Shown here: positions 50,226-58,928 of the stretch, piece after piece | How positions within the stretch are numbered: the stretch's first letter is position 1 | How the letters are laid out: each line of letters opens with the position of its first letter | Notes under the pieces: model-generated | What the model was told of the DNA's origin: nothing | What the model saw: the letters and a program-made list of their open reading frames with translations, nothing else | Databases searched by the model: none | Program-made: the position numbers and the translations under genes | Assembly: GCA_913052345.1 (NCBI GenBank) | Contig: CAJXDR010000015.1 | Location: forward strand, 1-58,928 | Source: UBA4421 sp002470275 | GTDB lineage: Bacteria; Pseudomonadota; Gammaproteobacteria; Pseudomonadales; Azotimanducaceae | Length of the DNA: 58,928 bases | Reading direction: 5' to 3'

Positions 50226-51398
50226 TTAATCCTTGCCGAAAAGGTCCCTGGTAAATATCTTCTCGGTGACGTCCTCTAAGTCCTCCACCATCCGATTGGC
50301 AATGATGATGTCGCTTCGACGCTTAAATGCTTCCAAGTCTCGGATGACTTCAGAATTAAAAAACCGCTGATCTTCAATAAGCGGCTCATAAACCAGAACC
50401 TCGACACCCTTGGCCTTTATCCGTTTCATTACGCCCTGAACCGCCGAAGACCGGAAGTTGTCAGAGCCCGCCTTCATGGCCAATCTGTAAATACCAACGA
50501 CCTGAGGGGCACGTCCGACAATCTCAGCCGCAATGAAATCCTTCCGAGTGGTATTCGCGCTCACGATGGCTTGAATCAAATTTTGCGGCACGTTTTTGTA
50601 ATTTGCTAACAGCTGTTTTGTATCCTTTGGCAAACAGTAGCCGCCGTAGCCAAAACTCGGATTATTGTAGAAGTCGCCGATACGCCCATCCTTGGAAACA
50701 CCCTCAATAATCTGACGCGTATCCAAGCCCTGGGCGAGCGCATAGCTGTCTAGCTCGTTGAAAAACGAAACCCGCATTGCCAGGTAGGTATTGGCGAATA
50801 ATTTGACCGCCTCTGCCTCTGTTGAGCGCATAAAGAGAACGTCTACCGCCTCTTTTTCCGAAGCCGCTTTCAGCATTTCAGCAAATACGGCAGCTTGGGG
50901 CAGTTCACTGCCGATAATGATCCGAGAAGGGTGTAGATTATCGTAGAGCGCCCGGCCCTCCCTCAAGAATTCAGGCGAAAAGATGATGCGATGACAGGCA
51001 TATTTTTTTTGCATCATCTCGGTAAAACCAACGGGTACCGTAGACTTGATCACGATGCTTGCTGTGTCGTTATAGTTGAGGACATCTTGTATCACCGTCT
51101 CAACAGAACGGGTGTCAAAGAAATCCGTCTCGGCATCGTAGTCCGTTGGCGTCGCCACCACCACGAAGTCCGCTTCCAGATAGGCGGCCTGCTTGTCTAA
51201 GGTTCCGCGTAAGGACAAATCGCGGTGATCGAGGAAGGCCTGAATGTCCGCATCCACCACCGTTGATTTTCTGGCATTCACCAGATCAACCCGGTGAGAA
51301 TCAATTTCTAGCGCAATGACTTCATGACGCTGGGCAAGGAGAACGGCCATGGACATGCCAACATATCCGGTGCCAACAACGGTAATCTTATAGCGCAC
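50226..51398 (-). CDS. ugd: Ugd, UDP-glucose 6-dehydrogenase
   Basis: 390 residues, start GTG at 51398 with GAGG about eight bases upstream. The N-terminal Rossmann motif is VVGTGYVG (7-14). The catalytic Cys255 lies in GYGGYCLPKDTKQLLANY, nearly identical to the E. coli enzyme. A C-terminal UDP-binding domain follows. It oxidises UDP-glucose to UDP-glucuronate, giving acidic sugars for capsule or exopolysaccharide. It is the last gene of the minus-strand polysaccharide locus, with about 110 bases after the KdsD-like gene. Confidence 0.94.
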   Translation of the reverse strand: MRYKITVVGTGYVGMSMAVLLAQRHEVIALEIDSHRVDLVNARKSTVVDADIQAFLDHRDLSLRGTLDKQAAYLEADFVVVATPTDYDAETDFFDTRSVETVIQDVLNYNDTASIVIKSTVPVGFTEMMQKKYACHRIIFSPEFLREGRALYDNLHPSRIIIGSELPQAAVFAEMLKAASEKEAVDVLFMRSTEAEAVKLFANTYLAMRVSFFNELDSYALAQGLDTRQIIEGVSKDGRIGDFYNNPSFGYGGYCLPKDTKQLLANYKNVPQNLIQAIVSANTTRKDFIAAEIVGRAPQVVGIYRLAMKAGSDNFRSSAVQGVMKRIKAKGVEVLVYEPLIEDQRFFNSEVIRDLEAFKRRSDIIIANRMVEDLEDVTEKIFTRDLFGKD

Positions 51399-51509
51399 TC
51401 ACTTGTCCTCGTTGTCCATTTGCCAACGTCGCCGCACTTTGCAATGCTCATCCAACCAGGGCCCCGACGTCTTATATCATCCGCCCTCTAATGCGAGCCC
51501 GACTAGACA

Positions 51510-52451
51510 CTACAGTCGCAGGCAATCATGCATCCGCAAAATGCCATGGGTATTCCGACCATCCGGTGAGACGACCAAGTTGTAGATATTCATTTCGTTC
51601 ATCTTATCCACCGCGTTCATGACCAGCGTCTCGGGGTCAACGTAAATGAAATCGGGGGTTGCGACCTCCTTGGCCACTCGTGCTTCCAATTTGTCGATGT
51701 TGCGCCTTAGGTCACCGTCCGAGATCACTCCAATGGTCTGACTATCTCTTTCCACGATGGCCAAACCGCATGCCCTGTGCGTCATATTTAGGACGACCTC
51801 CATGACCGGTGTATCGTGCTGGGCTATGGGTATGTTCTGGCGAGGCAACATCAGATGTTTCACCTGCATCAACTGATTCCCCAGCGCTCCCCCCGGGTGC
51901 AGGATTGAAAACTCATGACGCCCAAAGGTTCTTCTTTTCATCAGCGCAACGGTGAGAGCATCCCCAAGCACAAGCGTCATCGTCGTTGACGAGGTCGGCG
52001 CCAATTGATTGGGACAAGCCTCAGGGGCCGAGGGCAAGACAAGGGGAATATCCGCATTTTGAATTAACGTGCTCTCCGATTTTGATGAAATCCCAATCAG
52101 CGGAATCGCAAACCGCTTACAAAAACTGATGAGATCACTAATCTCCTTGGTCCCTCCAGAATTGGAAATCAAGATACAAACATCGTCCTTAGTAAGTGAT
52201 CCCAGGTCCCCATGACTGGCTTCGGTACTGTGAACAAAGTACGTGGGGGTACCGGTGCTGGTCATGCTGGCCGCTATCTTTCGAGCAATATGTCCCGACT
52301 TTCCGATCCCTGAAAAAATGACTCTACCCTGACAGGCGAGGATCGTATCGACGGCTCTTATAAAATTTTGGGAGATAGAGTCCTTTAGCTTGACGAGGGC
52401 CTCAATCTCAATATCAATTGTCCCCCTCGCGATCTCAATATCACTATTCAT
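51510..52451 (-). CDS. kdsD: KdsD/KpsF-type arabinose-5-phosphate isomerase
   Basis: 313 residues from the ATG at 52451, with AGGGGGG just before it; the frame to 52508 is longer but has no such site. An N-terminal SIS sugar-isomerase domain (FSGIGKSGHIARKIAASMTS, VHSTEASHGDLGSL) is followed by paired CBS domains. It converts ribulose 5-phosphate to arabinose 5-phosphate for Kdo. Its place in a capsule-type cluster suggests it may be a KpsF-like dedicated copy rather than the housekeeping KdsD, which normally sits with kdsC and lpt genes. Confidence 0.9.
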   Translation of the reverse strand: MNSDIEIARGTIDIEIEALVKLKDSISQNFIRAVDTILACQGRVIFSGIGKSGHIARKIAASMTSTGTPTYFVHSTEASHGDLGSLTKDDVCILISNSGGTKEISDLISFCKRFAIPLIGISSKSESTLIQNADIPLVLPSAPEACPNQLAPTSSTTMTLVLGDALTVALMKRRTFGRHEFSILHPGGALGNQLMQVKHLMLPRQNIPIAQHDTPVMEVVLNMTHRACGLAIVERDSQTIGVISDGDLRRNIDKLEARVAKEVATPDFIYVDPETLVMNAVDKMNEMNIYNLVVSPDGRNTHGILRMHDCLRL

Positions 52452-52588
52452 GGTCCCCCCTAAGGTCCCAATCCCGCAGTGTTTCCGGGGCTCTAGAGCC
52501 GACGGCACGATTAGGCACCGGTACTTGGTGCTTACCGATCATGAGAAAATCCTTTAGCCAAGACGTCATGCCGCCCCTCTCCTAGCGT

Positions 52589-53731
52589 TTATCCCTTCGC
52601 CGTATAGGCACGCAGCTTCCCTTGCAGGACCTGGGCCACCAAGACATGCAGCCCTGCGTACATCAAGAACAAGGCAGCCCACTCCCAGGACTGTGGGTTG
52701 ATCGCACCCGCCAAGTAAGCCAGTAAGGGCGGTGCGGCGCTGATGATCGCTAGACCAACGCCAGTCAGAGAATTCGCCGGCAGTCGATGCCAGCCGCGCT
52801 GCACCAACTCTTCAAAAATCAGATTATGTAGATGATTGTTGTCCGCAGCTAAGGGCGAAAGTCCCACAGACAACCTTAGAGCGATCACGCGAACTATTTC
52901 CACGCAGGGGTAGCCAAGAAGACAGCCAAAAAACCACGCCGAGTGGTTTCCTTGAGAATACAGCTCGAGCGAACCCAGCCCAATCAGCGCCGAGAGCCCG
53001 TAGGAGCCAAAGTCCCCTAGGAAAATCAGCCCGGTTGAAACATTAAACAAGGCAAAACCCAGCGTCGCGATCAGCATCACCGCATAAAATAAGGACTGGG
53101 ACTCCAAATAAGCCACAAGAAAAAATATCGTCGCAATAACGCTCAGCAAACCGTTTGCCCCATCTGCCATATTGCCAGCGTTAACGAACCCAACAACCAG
53201 GATAAGGGATACCGCTCCAATAATCGGTGCCGTTTGTAGCACGGCAGGCACGCCCGGGAAATCAAGGTTCAACGGCAAAAGGTAAGGATTGGTGTAGAGC
53301 GCAACACCGAGTATGGAAAAGGTCAGCGCCAGCCTCGTCGAAGCGCTGGCCCTGGCGCTGTAGTCATCCCAAAGGCCTATGAGTGCCAACAATAGGGCGG
53401 CCCACTCGTACCCGCTAAAATAGGCTCGCGCAGTCTGCCCCGCTACCGTCCCAGGCACGCCTGGTCCAACATCACCAAACAAAGGGGCGACAAACAAGTA
53501 GGCCAACATACTTAGGAAAATGACCACGCCGCCCAGTCGTGAAGCCTTTTCTTCAGAAATGCCGTGCTTATCCGACTGGTCGAGCATCCAGTTGCGATAG
53601 CTTAACCACAGCATGGCGAGGACTAAGGCAACACCGACACTGCCACCCACAATGCTTGCAACTAAAATGTTGAGCGCAACAAGCTTAGGATTAAGCGATC
53701 TGCGCAGTTTTTTTGGGATACGAAAGGTCAC
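52589..53731 (-). CDS. Polyprenyl-phosphate sugar-1-phosphate transferase (MraY/WecA family)
   Basis: 380 residues with about ten transmembrane helices. The family motifs are LIGLWDDYS (Asp122-Asp123), NAGNMADGANGLLS (Asn187 to Asp190) and IFLGDFGSYG (Gly239-Asp240), covering the catalytic and metal-binding aspartates. It would start repeat-unit synthesis by moving a sugar phosphate from a UDP-sugar to undecaprenyl phosphate. The C-terminal His motif appears as NNHLHNLIFEEL. It lies downstream of the SLBB export gene with 95 bases between. Confidence 0.92.
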   Translation of the reverse strand: MTFRIPKKLRRSLNPKLVALNILVASIVGGSVGVALVLAMLWLSYRNWMLDQSDKHGISEEKASRLGGVVIFLSMLAYLFVAPLFGDVGPGVPGTVAGQTARAYFSGYEWAALLLALIGLWDDYSARASASTRLALTFSILGVALYTNPYLLPLNLDFPGVPAVLQTAPIIGAVSLILVVGFVNAGNMADGANGLLSVIATIFFLVAYLESQSLFYAVMLIATLGFALFNVSTGLIFLGDFGSYGLSALIGLGSLELYSQGNHSAWFFGCLLGYPCVEIVRVIALRLSVGLSPLAADNNHLHNLIFEELVQRGWHRLPANSLTGVGLAIISAAPPLLAYLAGAINPQSWEWAALFLMYAGLHVLVAQVLQGKLRAYTAKG

Positions 53732-53825
53732 CGTGGCTACCCCCTATAACCGTTAGCGAAACCGCTCTATGACCGCACTCTGGCGGCCGAGCCTTCCTGA
53801 AACGCCGATTATCAATCTCTTCAAT

Positions 53826-56519
53826 TTATAGCCTCAATAACGGGAAAATTGAGGCCATGCTCTGGAAGACGACCGACGTCACTTCCCGATACTTTGCCAG
53901 CGCTGGCTGATAATCCTCGTTGACGGGCACAACAATTGTGTCACCAGGACGGATTTCACGGCTCCCCCGAGGGTCGAAGCGCAACAAGGACCTGCGCGTG
54001 CTCAACTGCTCTACACCACCGTTTGCTCTAACGAGATAAATCTCTCTTTCTAGGGCTCTAATCGTGGTCCCTGCTGCAAGTTCCAAGTAATCATTGAGGC
54101 TTAAATCCTCTTGGTGGCGAAAGGTCCCGGGTTGCCGGACTTCACCGATGACGGAGATGGTTCTGCTGTACTCAGGCACCGTTAGCGTATCGCCTCCCTG
54201 AAGCTGTAAATCAGCATCGGCGTTGCCCGCTATGATCTCCCCAAGATCAATAACAACCCGCCCACCGACGTCGGCCTCGAGCAAGGCCTTCAGTTGTTCC
54301 GAATCACTCAGCAGGCTGCCTGCTTGCACTCCGGAGGTGCCCGTGTCCTCTCTGGTTCTAACTCTAGAGAGTTCCTTTTTTTGTATCGACTGAACCAGTT
54401 TTCGAAGTTGCTCCTGCTCTCGTGCTTTAGCAGAAGTTTTGATGAGCACAGCCCCATCGGCAAAGGCGGTCTCTTCTAGGCCGCCTGCTCTTCGCAACAC
54501 CGAAGACAGGGTGTCGCCCGGGGAAATCGGATATTCACCGGGGAAGGTTATGGCACCACTCAGAGTAACGGTATCGCCATAGGACCAGTTTGGTATTCGG
54601 CTAATACGAAGTTGATCTCGGGGCTGTAGTCGGAAGTCATTGTCTCCCGCGAGCACCGATTTGAGCGGGATATCTATCGTTCTCATTCTCGCCGTACCGT
54701 CATCAGAAAACTCTATCCTGCTCACCTCAGCTCGCTCCAAGAAGGCCGACGACTCAAAACCTCCCGCCAAGGCTATATGCTGTGTGAGGCCTTGACCCGC
54801 AAGCAGAGGATAAGCGCCTGGCAAACGCACATCCCCGGTGACTGAGATCACCATCGTGGTCGCAGGCGTTTGAGCCTGAGCCTGAAGCCGAAATACCACT
54901 TCCCCGATTAAGTCGCTCCTATCCTCTTTGACATCACTTTCCGAATCCTCGTCACCGTCCTGCTCCTGAGACCACTCCAGCACCCCGGTGTACCCTTGTT
55001 CGCCTTCCTCTTCGGGGCTCTCGCTTGAGGAATCAACCCCATTCTGATCTTCTCCCTCCCCCTTGGCCGCGAGCAGTTGGGTATAGCTGTCATTCAGGTA
55101 AGGCAGCGTAAAGATCAAAATTTCGTCTCGGGCCTGGAGTACAAGATCATGCTCAGAGCCAGGCGATGCCACCGCCAAGCCAACATTAAGCGCTAGCGGC
55201 TCCACTTCTAGGCCACCGCCCACGCGACGAACGATCAACCCCGTGGACAAATCGGTTTCGGGCAGCAAATCGGCATCCACATCTGTGATCAAGTCTGATA
55301 TTCGCTTGCCCTCAGACCAAGCGTACCCCCCAGGGCGAGCAACGGCTCCTCTTAGGGTCACTTCATTGACTACTTCTCGCCTAGCCTCTTGAACAAGCAG
55401 CGCATCGCCGTCCATCATGCTCATCTTAAGCTTGGCATTGTCCTGCAAATTCGCTTCGATTCTGATAAAGCTCGAGGTCGCCTCGACAAAGCGGGTCAAA
55501 GAGACAGCCTTTGAAAATCCACCTGTAGAGACGCCTCCCGCCATTGCCAAAACGTCGCCCAACGAGTCCCCTTTCTGAAGCTCGTAAATCGCTGGTCTGT
55601 TGACCTGACCGTCCACTGACATTGAGGCTTCAACTAACGGCACAAATACCGTATCTCCGGAAGAAAGCCTCACATCCTTGGACGTATCTCCCCGCATCAG
55701 TACGTCGTAAAGGTCGAATGTCGAGACAACCTCGCCTCGCCGCATGACCTGTATCTTGCGCATGCTGCCGATATCCGTCACACCCCCTGCGGCATAGAGT
55801 ACCTGCATGATCGTCGACAGCCCGGACACGGAGTAGCTGCCCGGCGCTTGAACCTCACCCGCCAAAAAAACGTTGATGCTGCGTAACTTCGCCAGGCTGA
55901 CGATGACGTTTGTGCCCACGAATTGAGTCCTTACTCTCTCTTCAATCAGCCTCTTTCCCTCGGCGAAGGTTAGGCCCGTCATTGCCAGAGGCCCTAGCTG
56001 AGGGAAGTTAAGAGCGCCATCTCGGCTTATCTTTAATGACAGCTGCCTCTGCTCCTTGCCGTAGAGCAGGATATCCAGCTCGTCACCGGGACCCAGGGCA
56101 TAAAGTTCTGGTGCCGGCATATCGTCCACCGGCGCAAAGGTGCTGATCTCTCTATCAAAAATGCGGGCGCCAAAGCGCTCCAGCTCGCCGCTATCTTTGT
56201 CCAGGTCCTGCATGAGGTCGTACAGGGCCATTGAACGGTCAAATTCACTAAGGCCCCCTAGGTATCGATCTTCGAAGGGAACAATTACTTCGCCAGGCGC
56301 ACCGACTACATCCGCTTCGAGACCTGCTTCGCTTGAAAGGAGGGTGCCGGGGAGTTCAATGCCATACTGTGCGGCAAGCGCCCTTTGCTGCTCCAAGGGC
56401 AGGCGTTTGAGCTGCTCTATCATGGCGGGGGAAATAGTCGGTACTGCGGCCAAAATCGAGCCAGACCAAACCACCAAAATAAAGGCTAATAAAAAGCTTG
56501 GAAACTTGAGTCGCTGCAT
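53826..56519 (-). CDS. Large multi-SLBB polysaccharide export protein (Wza/GfcE-like)
   Basis: An 897-residue exported protein, more than twice the length of Wza (379). A Sec signal (FLLAFILVVWSGSILAAVP) lacks a lipobox Cys. After an N-terminal helical part comes the poly_export domain (about 140-225, YALGPGDELDILLYG). At least five SLBB-like repeats follow (for example FLAGEVQAPGSYSVSG, VDGQVNRPAIYELQKGD, LRGAVARPGGYAWSEGK, VTGDVRLPGAYPLLAGQ, LSGAITFPGEYPISPGD, VIGEVRQPGTFRHQED). A very acidic Ser/Glu/Asp insert lies around residues 480-545. The C-terminus is hydrophobic (VVFQSMASIFPLLRL). It probably forms the outer-membrane export channel. Confidence 0.9.
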   Translation of the reverse strand: MQRLKFPSFLLAFILVVWSGSILAAVPTISPAMIEQLKRLPLEQQRALAAQYGIELPGTLLSSEAGLEADVVGAPGEVIVPFEDRYLGGLSEFDRSMALYDLMQDLDKDSGELERFGARIFDREISTFAPVDDMPAPELYALGPGDELDILLYGKEQRQLSLKISRDGALNFPQLGPLAMTGLTFAEGKRLIEERVRTQFVGTNVIVSLAKLRSINVFLAGEVQAPGSYSVSGLSTIMQVLYAAGGVTDIGSMRKIQVMRRGEVVSTFDLYDVLMRGDTSKDVRLSSGDTVFVPLVEASMSVDGQVNRPAIYELQKGDSLGDVLAMAGGVSTGGFSKAVSLTRFVEATSSFIRIEANLQDNAKLKMSMMDGDALLVQEARREVVNEVTLRGAVARPGGYAWSEGKRISDLITDVDADLLPETDLSTGLIVRRVGGGLEVEPLALNVGLAVASPGSEHDLVLQARDEILIFTLPYLNDSYTQLLAAKGEGEDQNGVDSSSESPEEEGEQGYTGVLEWSQEQDGDEDSESDVKEDRSDLIGEVVFRLQAQAQTPATTMVISVTGDVRLPGAYPLLAGQGLTQHIALAGGFESSAFLERAEVSRIEFSDDGTARMRTIDIPLKSVLAGDNDFRLQPRDQLRISRIPNWSYGDTVTLSGAITFPGEYPISPGDTLSSVLRRAGGLEETAFADGAVLIKTSAKAREQEQLRKLVQSIQKKELSRVRTREDTGTSGVQAGSLLSDSEQLKALLEADVGGRVVIDLGEIIAGNADADLQLQGGDTLTVPEYSRTISVIGEVRQPGTFRHQEDLSLNDYLELAAGTTIRALEREIYLVRANGGVEQLSTRRSLLRFDPRGSREIRPGDTIVVPVNEDYQPALAKYREVTSVVFQSMASIFPLLRL

Positions 56520-56589
56520 CGGTAAATGTACCTCTAAATTTTTGTCCTAAGCCCATGACCGTTGTCCTAAACCTCTGCCGGGGCACCCT

Positions 56590-57156
56590 TTAGGAACGAA
56601 GCCGAATCGTGACGCCGGGCATGCCTGGGGAGACGAGAAAGTCCAGTCTACGGATCAGTCTGGTGTCGTCCAGCCATATCTTGTTTTCGTAACCGCCCAG
56701 CTCACTACGGCAGGCTTGTGACCATTGCGAGCTTGCACCTTCGACTGGCCTGGCTAGCTCTATTGCCACCCAAGAACCGCAGCGGTGGCGCCTCTGGTCA
56801 GCAAAAACCTGCCCCCCTCGGTAGGTGAGAGATATACCCTCTTCCGACTCTGATACGTCAATGGTGACGTCTCCATTCAAGGCCGTCACGTTCCGCGCTT
56901 CAACGATCTGCCACCCATCAAATCTGATGAAGAGATTAGATCGGTCAACAAATAGTATTTCGTTGCCTCTTTGCACTGCAAAGACAGACGTGGAAGTACC
57001 GTTGACCACTACTTCCCATGCCGCTGTAGGACCGTCGGACCCCTCGGTAAAGAACCCCTTAATCAACTGATATTGAGAGGAATGAAAGCTACATCCCGGG
57101 AGCCACATCAGCACGAGAATACTGATCAGTCTTTTAGCGCTGAGTCTCATCTTCAT
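56590..57156 (-). CDS. YjbF/GfcB-family lipoprotein
   Basis: 188 residues with a lipoprotein signal (ILVLMWLPGCSF, Cys22) and the YjbF/GfcB fold. Recognisable segments include SSQYQLIKGFFTEG and the ending FLVSPGMPGVTIRLRS. GfcB is part of the group 4 capsule system and YjbF of the yjbEFGH exopolysaccharide operon in E. coli; its biochemical role is unknown. It overlaps the YjbH-like gene upstream as ATGA and is followed after 70 bases by the SLBB export gene. Confidence 0.88.
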   Translation of the reverse strand: MKMRLSAKRLISILVLMWLPGCSFHSSQYQLIKGFFTEGSDGPTAAWEVVVNGTSTSVFAVQRGNEILFVDRSNLFIRFDGWQIVEARNVTALNGDVTIDVSESEEGISLTYRGGQVFADQRRHRCGSWVAIELARPVEGASSQWSQACRSELGGYENKIWLDDTRLIRRLDFLVSPGMPGVTIRLRS

Positions 57157-58928
57157 CTACCTAGCCTATCTAAATTGCCCTCTAAGGCATCGTATCTCAT
57201 GGCTCGCCGATCGAACCACAGCGCACCGTTAAATCCCTCCATTCTCCTGCCCCCATCTCTTTCCAGGGGCCGGAGGGTCACCGAATAGGCAGATCGTGTA
57301 TTGCCCGGCAAAAGGCCATAGAACGGGATTCGGAAATAGAGTCCTTTATCGAAGCTCCCCTCGCCAAAGTCCTCGGCAGACACATTGGTCCGCGTGAAGA
57401 ATCCACCCAGCGAAAAACCATTGGAGAACGTGCGCCGCGCTTCAAACGTATACCCTCGGTCGCCGGCCAAATAACGACCCACATGGAGCGCAAGGTCGAT
57501 ATCGTAAATGGGCATCGCGTAGTACAGGTTCAGGTGGCCCGTCATCGTTTGATAGTCCAGAAGCTCAAAATTGCGTTCAAAGCCGCGACGCCGGACGGCA
57601 TTCACGGTAACCCCCGCAGCCCAACGGTTCTTATAAGGCGAATATAGCGCTTCAGCTCCTACGCCAGCAAACATCTGTTCCAGAATGCCCGCATACCCTC
57701 GCACGTGCACGGCAGACCCCAAGCTTGAGCGGTACTCGATATAAGCAGACTCCAGGCCAGACTCGCCCTCAGTCAAATAGCGGACCACATCTGATCGGAC
57801 ATGTTCGAGTACCGAATTAGATCGTCTCGCCGTTGAAAAATCGTTCTTGATGTCCTGATCATATCGCAGCCATATATTCCAGTTATGGTTAAACACCACG
57901 CGACCGGTGACTTTGGCAAAAATCTGGGAACGCAGAGGATCGTCAGGGTCCATGAGCTGGGTTTTTAGATCAAGATCGGCACCCAGAACAAACTTTGGGT
58001 AGCCATAGTTAGTTCTGTTGGTCGGCGCATCTAACGCCCTGGGCTCTAGGATTTTTACGTTTGCCTGCCTTGGGCGCCGATCATCACGCGATGGAATACG
58101 CGCTGACGCTTGGGTCGCAGCAAGCCGCCGAAGGTCGTAAGACACTGTAGGCCCTCTCAGCCCGTTTTCCGTCAAGAGGACATCCACAGAATCGATCGAG
58201 GCAGGTAGATGTACTTCGGCAAAGGACAAGACCCGCTCCACCGCATCGATGGTCATGGGGTGATCTGTGTTTTCAACGACGAGCACTGCTTTTTGTTGGT
58301 CCGAGTTTAATCGCCCTGAGTGCATTCTCGTTCCAGAGCGTTCAACATCGTAGAGAAGCCTGCCATACCAGGACTCTAGGTTCGGCAACTTGGTAGCGCC
58401 CTGTGCCGAGGGGCTGCGCTTCGCAAGGTCTGCCGCGGAATAGAAAACGCCGCTCTTTCTAGGCGGCGCAGCCTTGGTATCCACCTTAGAGGAGAGCGTA
58501 AGGCCGAAGGTGTCTCCGCGAAGCCAGGCGGCCCGAAGTTCTACGGTTGCCAGGGGGCGCCAAGCGAGCGCGAAATTCCAGGGCGAGGGTTCGTCCAGAG
58601 AGCCCAGTCTTTGTTCGCGCCGGTAGTCATCTGAATTATATTCTACGATGCCGCGCAGGTTGAAACGTGGGAAGCGGTAGGCTAGCCCGCCAAAAACAGC
58701 AGCGTCGCCCCGGAAAAAGCTTTCGCCACGAGACTCGCCTCCGACCTGTCCCCCAACTCTGCGGGAGGGCCGCTCTGCAAAACTGTCGCTGATGCCCCCG
58801 AGTGGATTATCGAAAGCCCCGTGACCTGCAAGCCGACCCCAGCCTAAGCCCAGCGTCGCGTCTAAAGCCCCTAGTTTTTTTGACGTCACTAAGTATTCGG
58901 CTTCCCAGGCTCCAGTCCCCAAAATGTC
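57153..58928 (-). CDS. YjbH/GfcD-like outer-membrane protein (5' end outside window)
   Basis: The frame is open to the right edge, so about 591 C-terminal residues of a longer protein (about 700 in E. coli) are seen. There is no true start here; the first possible one is an internal Leu codon. It matches the YjbH/GfcD (DUF940) family: GTGAWEAEYLVTSKKLG and LDATLGLGWGRLAG at the left, many amphipathic beta strands, and a C-terminal barrel with HVGRYLAGDRGYTFEARR and FGEGSFDKGLYFRIPF. It is probably an outer-membrane beta-barrel in polysaccharide secretion, and is coupled to the YjbF-like gene. Confidence 0.88.
   Translation of the reverse strand, partial: DILGTGAWEAEYLVTSKKLGALDATLGLGWGRLAGHGAFDNPLGGISDSFAERPSRRVGGQVGGESRGESFFRGDAAVFGGLAYRFPRFNLRGIVEYNSDDYRREQRLGSLDEPSPWNFALAWRPLATVELRAAWLRGDTFGLTLSSKVDTKAAPPRKSGVFYSAADLAKRSPSAQGATKLPNLESWYGRLLYDVERSGTRMHSGRLNSDQQKAVLVVENTDHPMTIDAVERVLSFAEVHLPASIDSVDVLLTENGLRGPTVSYDLRRLAATQASARIPSRDDRRPRQANVKILEPRALDAPTNRTNYGYPKFVLGADLDLKTQLMDPDDPLRSQIFAKVTGRVVFNHNWNIWLRYDQDIKNDFSTARRSNSVLEHVRSDVVRYLTEGESGLESAYIEYRSSLGSAVHVRGYAGILEQMFAGVGAEALYSPYKNRWAAGVTVNAVRRRGFERNFELLDYQTMTGHLNLYYAMPIYDIDLALHVGRYLAGDRGYTFEARRTFSNGFSLGGFFTRTNVSAEDFGEGSFDKGLYFRIPFYGLLPGNTRSAYSVTLRPLERDGGRRMEGFNGALWFDRRAMRYDALEGNLDRLGR

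Noticed and set aside
1..58928. CRISPR arrays, tRNA or rRNA genes, prophage
   Set aside because: No regularly spaced repeats, no tRNA-like cloverleaf or CCA ends, and no phage structural or integrase genes were seen on reading; a tRNAscan or covariance search was not possible.

Overview
The window looks like a chromosomal segment of a marine-type gammaproteobacterium. I place it near the Cellvibrionales/Halieaceae (OM60/NOR5-like) lineages because it has an MvaT-type H-NS protein, msrPQ, murJ-ribF-lspA-fkpB, pgeF-rluD next to bamD, RNase J, several acyl-CoA dehydrogenases and a HupE/beta-helix/cytochrome cluster. This placement is inference from gene content, not a phylogeny. Base composition is moderately GC-rich throughout, except an AT-rich stretch before mvaT. 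I saw no tRNA, rRNA, CRISPR array, insertion sequence or prophage.

Layout. 1-6.4 kb (minus strand): branched-chain amino acid synthesis (ilvB-ilvH-ilvC), phosphatidylserine synthase, the MsrPQ methionine-sulfoxide repair pair and the edge of a possible HolD-like gene. 6.6-10.2 kb: pgeF-rluD, divergent bamD with no standard start codon, and a lone FimT-type pseudopilin. 10.2-17.3 kb: fkpB, lspA, ribF, murJ, rpsT, proB, obgE, rpmA, rplU. This is the classic rpsT/lspA neighbourhood, but ileS and ispH are missing. 17.6-23.4 kb: ispB, an RNase J preceded by an overlapping mini-ORF, small membrane proteins, a flavodoxin and a FemAB-like acyltransferase. 23.5-34 kb: a tightly packed plus-strand run asnS, two-subunit ABC exporter, lipA, M17 peptidase, hisI, cysS and a degenerate flavin-monooxygenase-like protein.

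34-36 kb holds a clear rearrangement. A 518-bp direct tandem duplication of a divergent promoter region leaves one intact and one truncated copy of both flanking genes (an HNH nuclease and a SPOR lipoprotein). 36-41 kb: GST, rarD, gloB, tesB, peroxiredoxin, Nudix, and a short ORF that looks like a fused remnant of an enoyl-CoA hydratase and a haloalkane dehalogenase. 41-49.4 kb: a paired acyl-CoA dehydrogenase set, then PpiC-type isomerase, HupE-like membrane protein, beta-helix lipoprotein and diheme cytochrome c lipoprotein, a hot-dog thioesterase and a third acyl-CoA dehydrogenase. The four-gene envelope cluster is the best candidate for an undescribed system.

49.7 kb to the end: mvaT, then a minus-strand exopolysaccharide locus read from the right edge inward: YjbH-like, YjbF/GfcB-like lipoprotein, a very large multi-SLBB export protein, a polyprenyl-phosphate sugar-phosphate transferase, a KdsD/KpsF-like isomerase and UDP-glucose dehydrogenase. 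Together these supply precursor, initiate on a lipid carrier and export an acidic polysaccharide. Polymerase, flippase and kinase genes are not in view.
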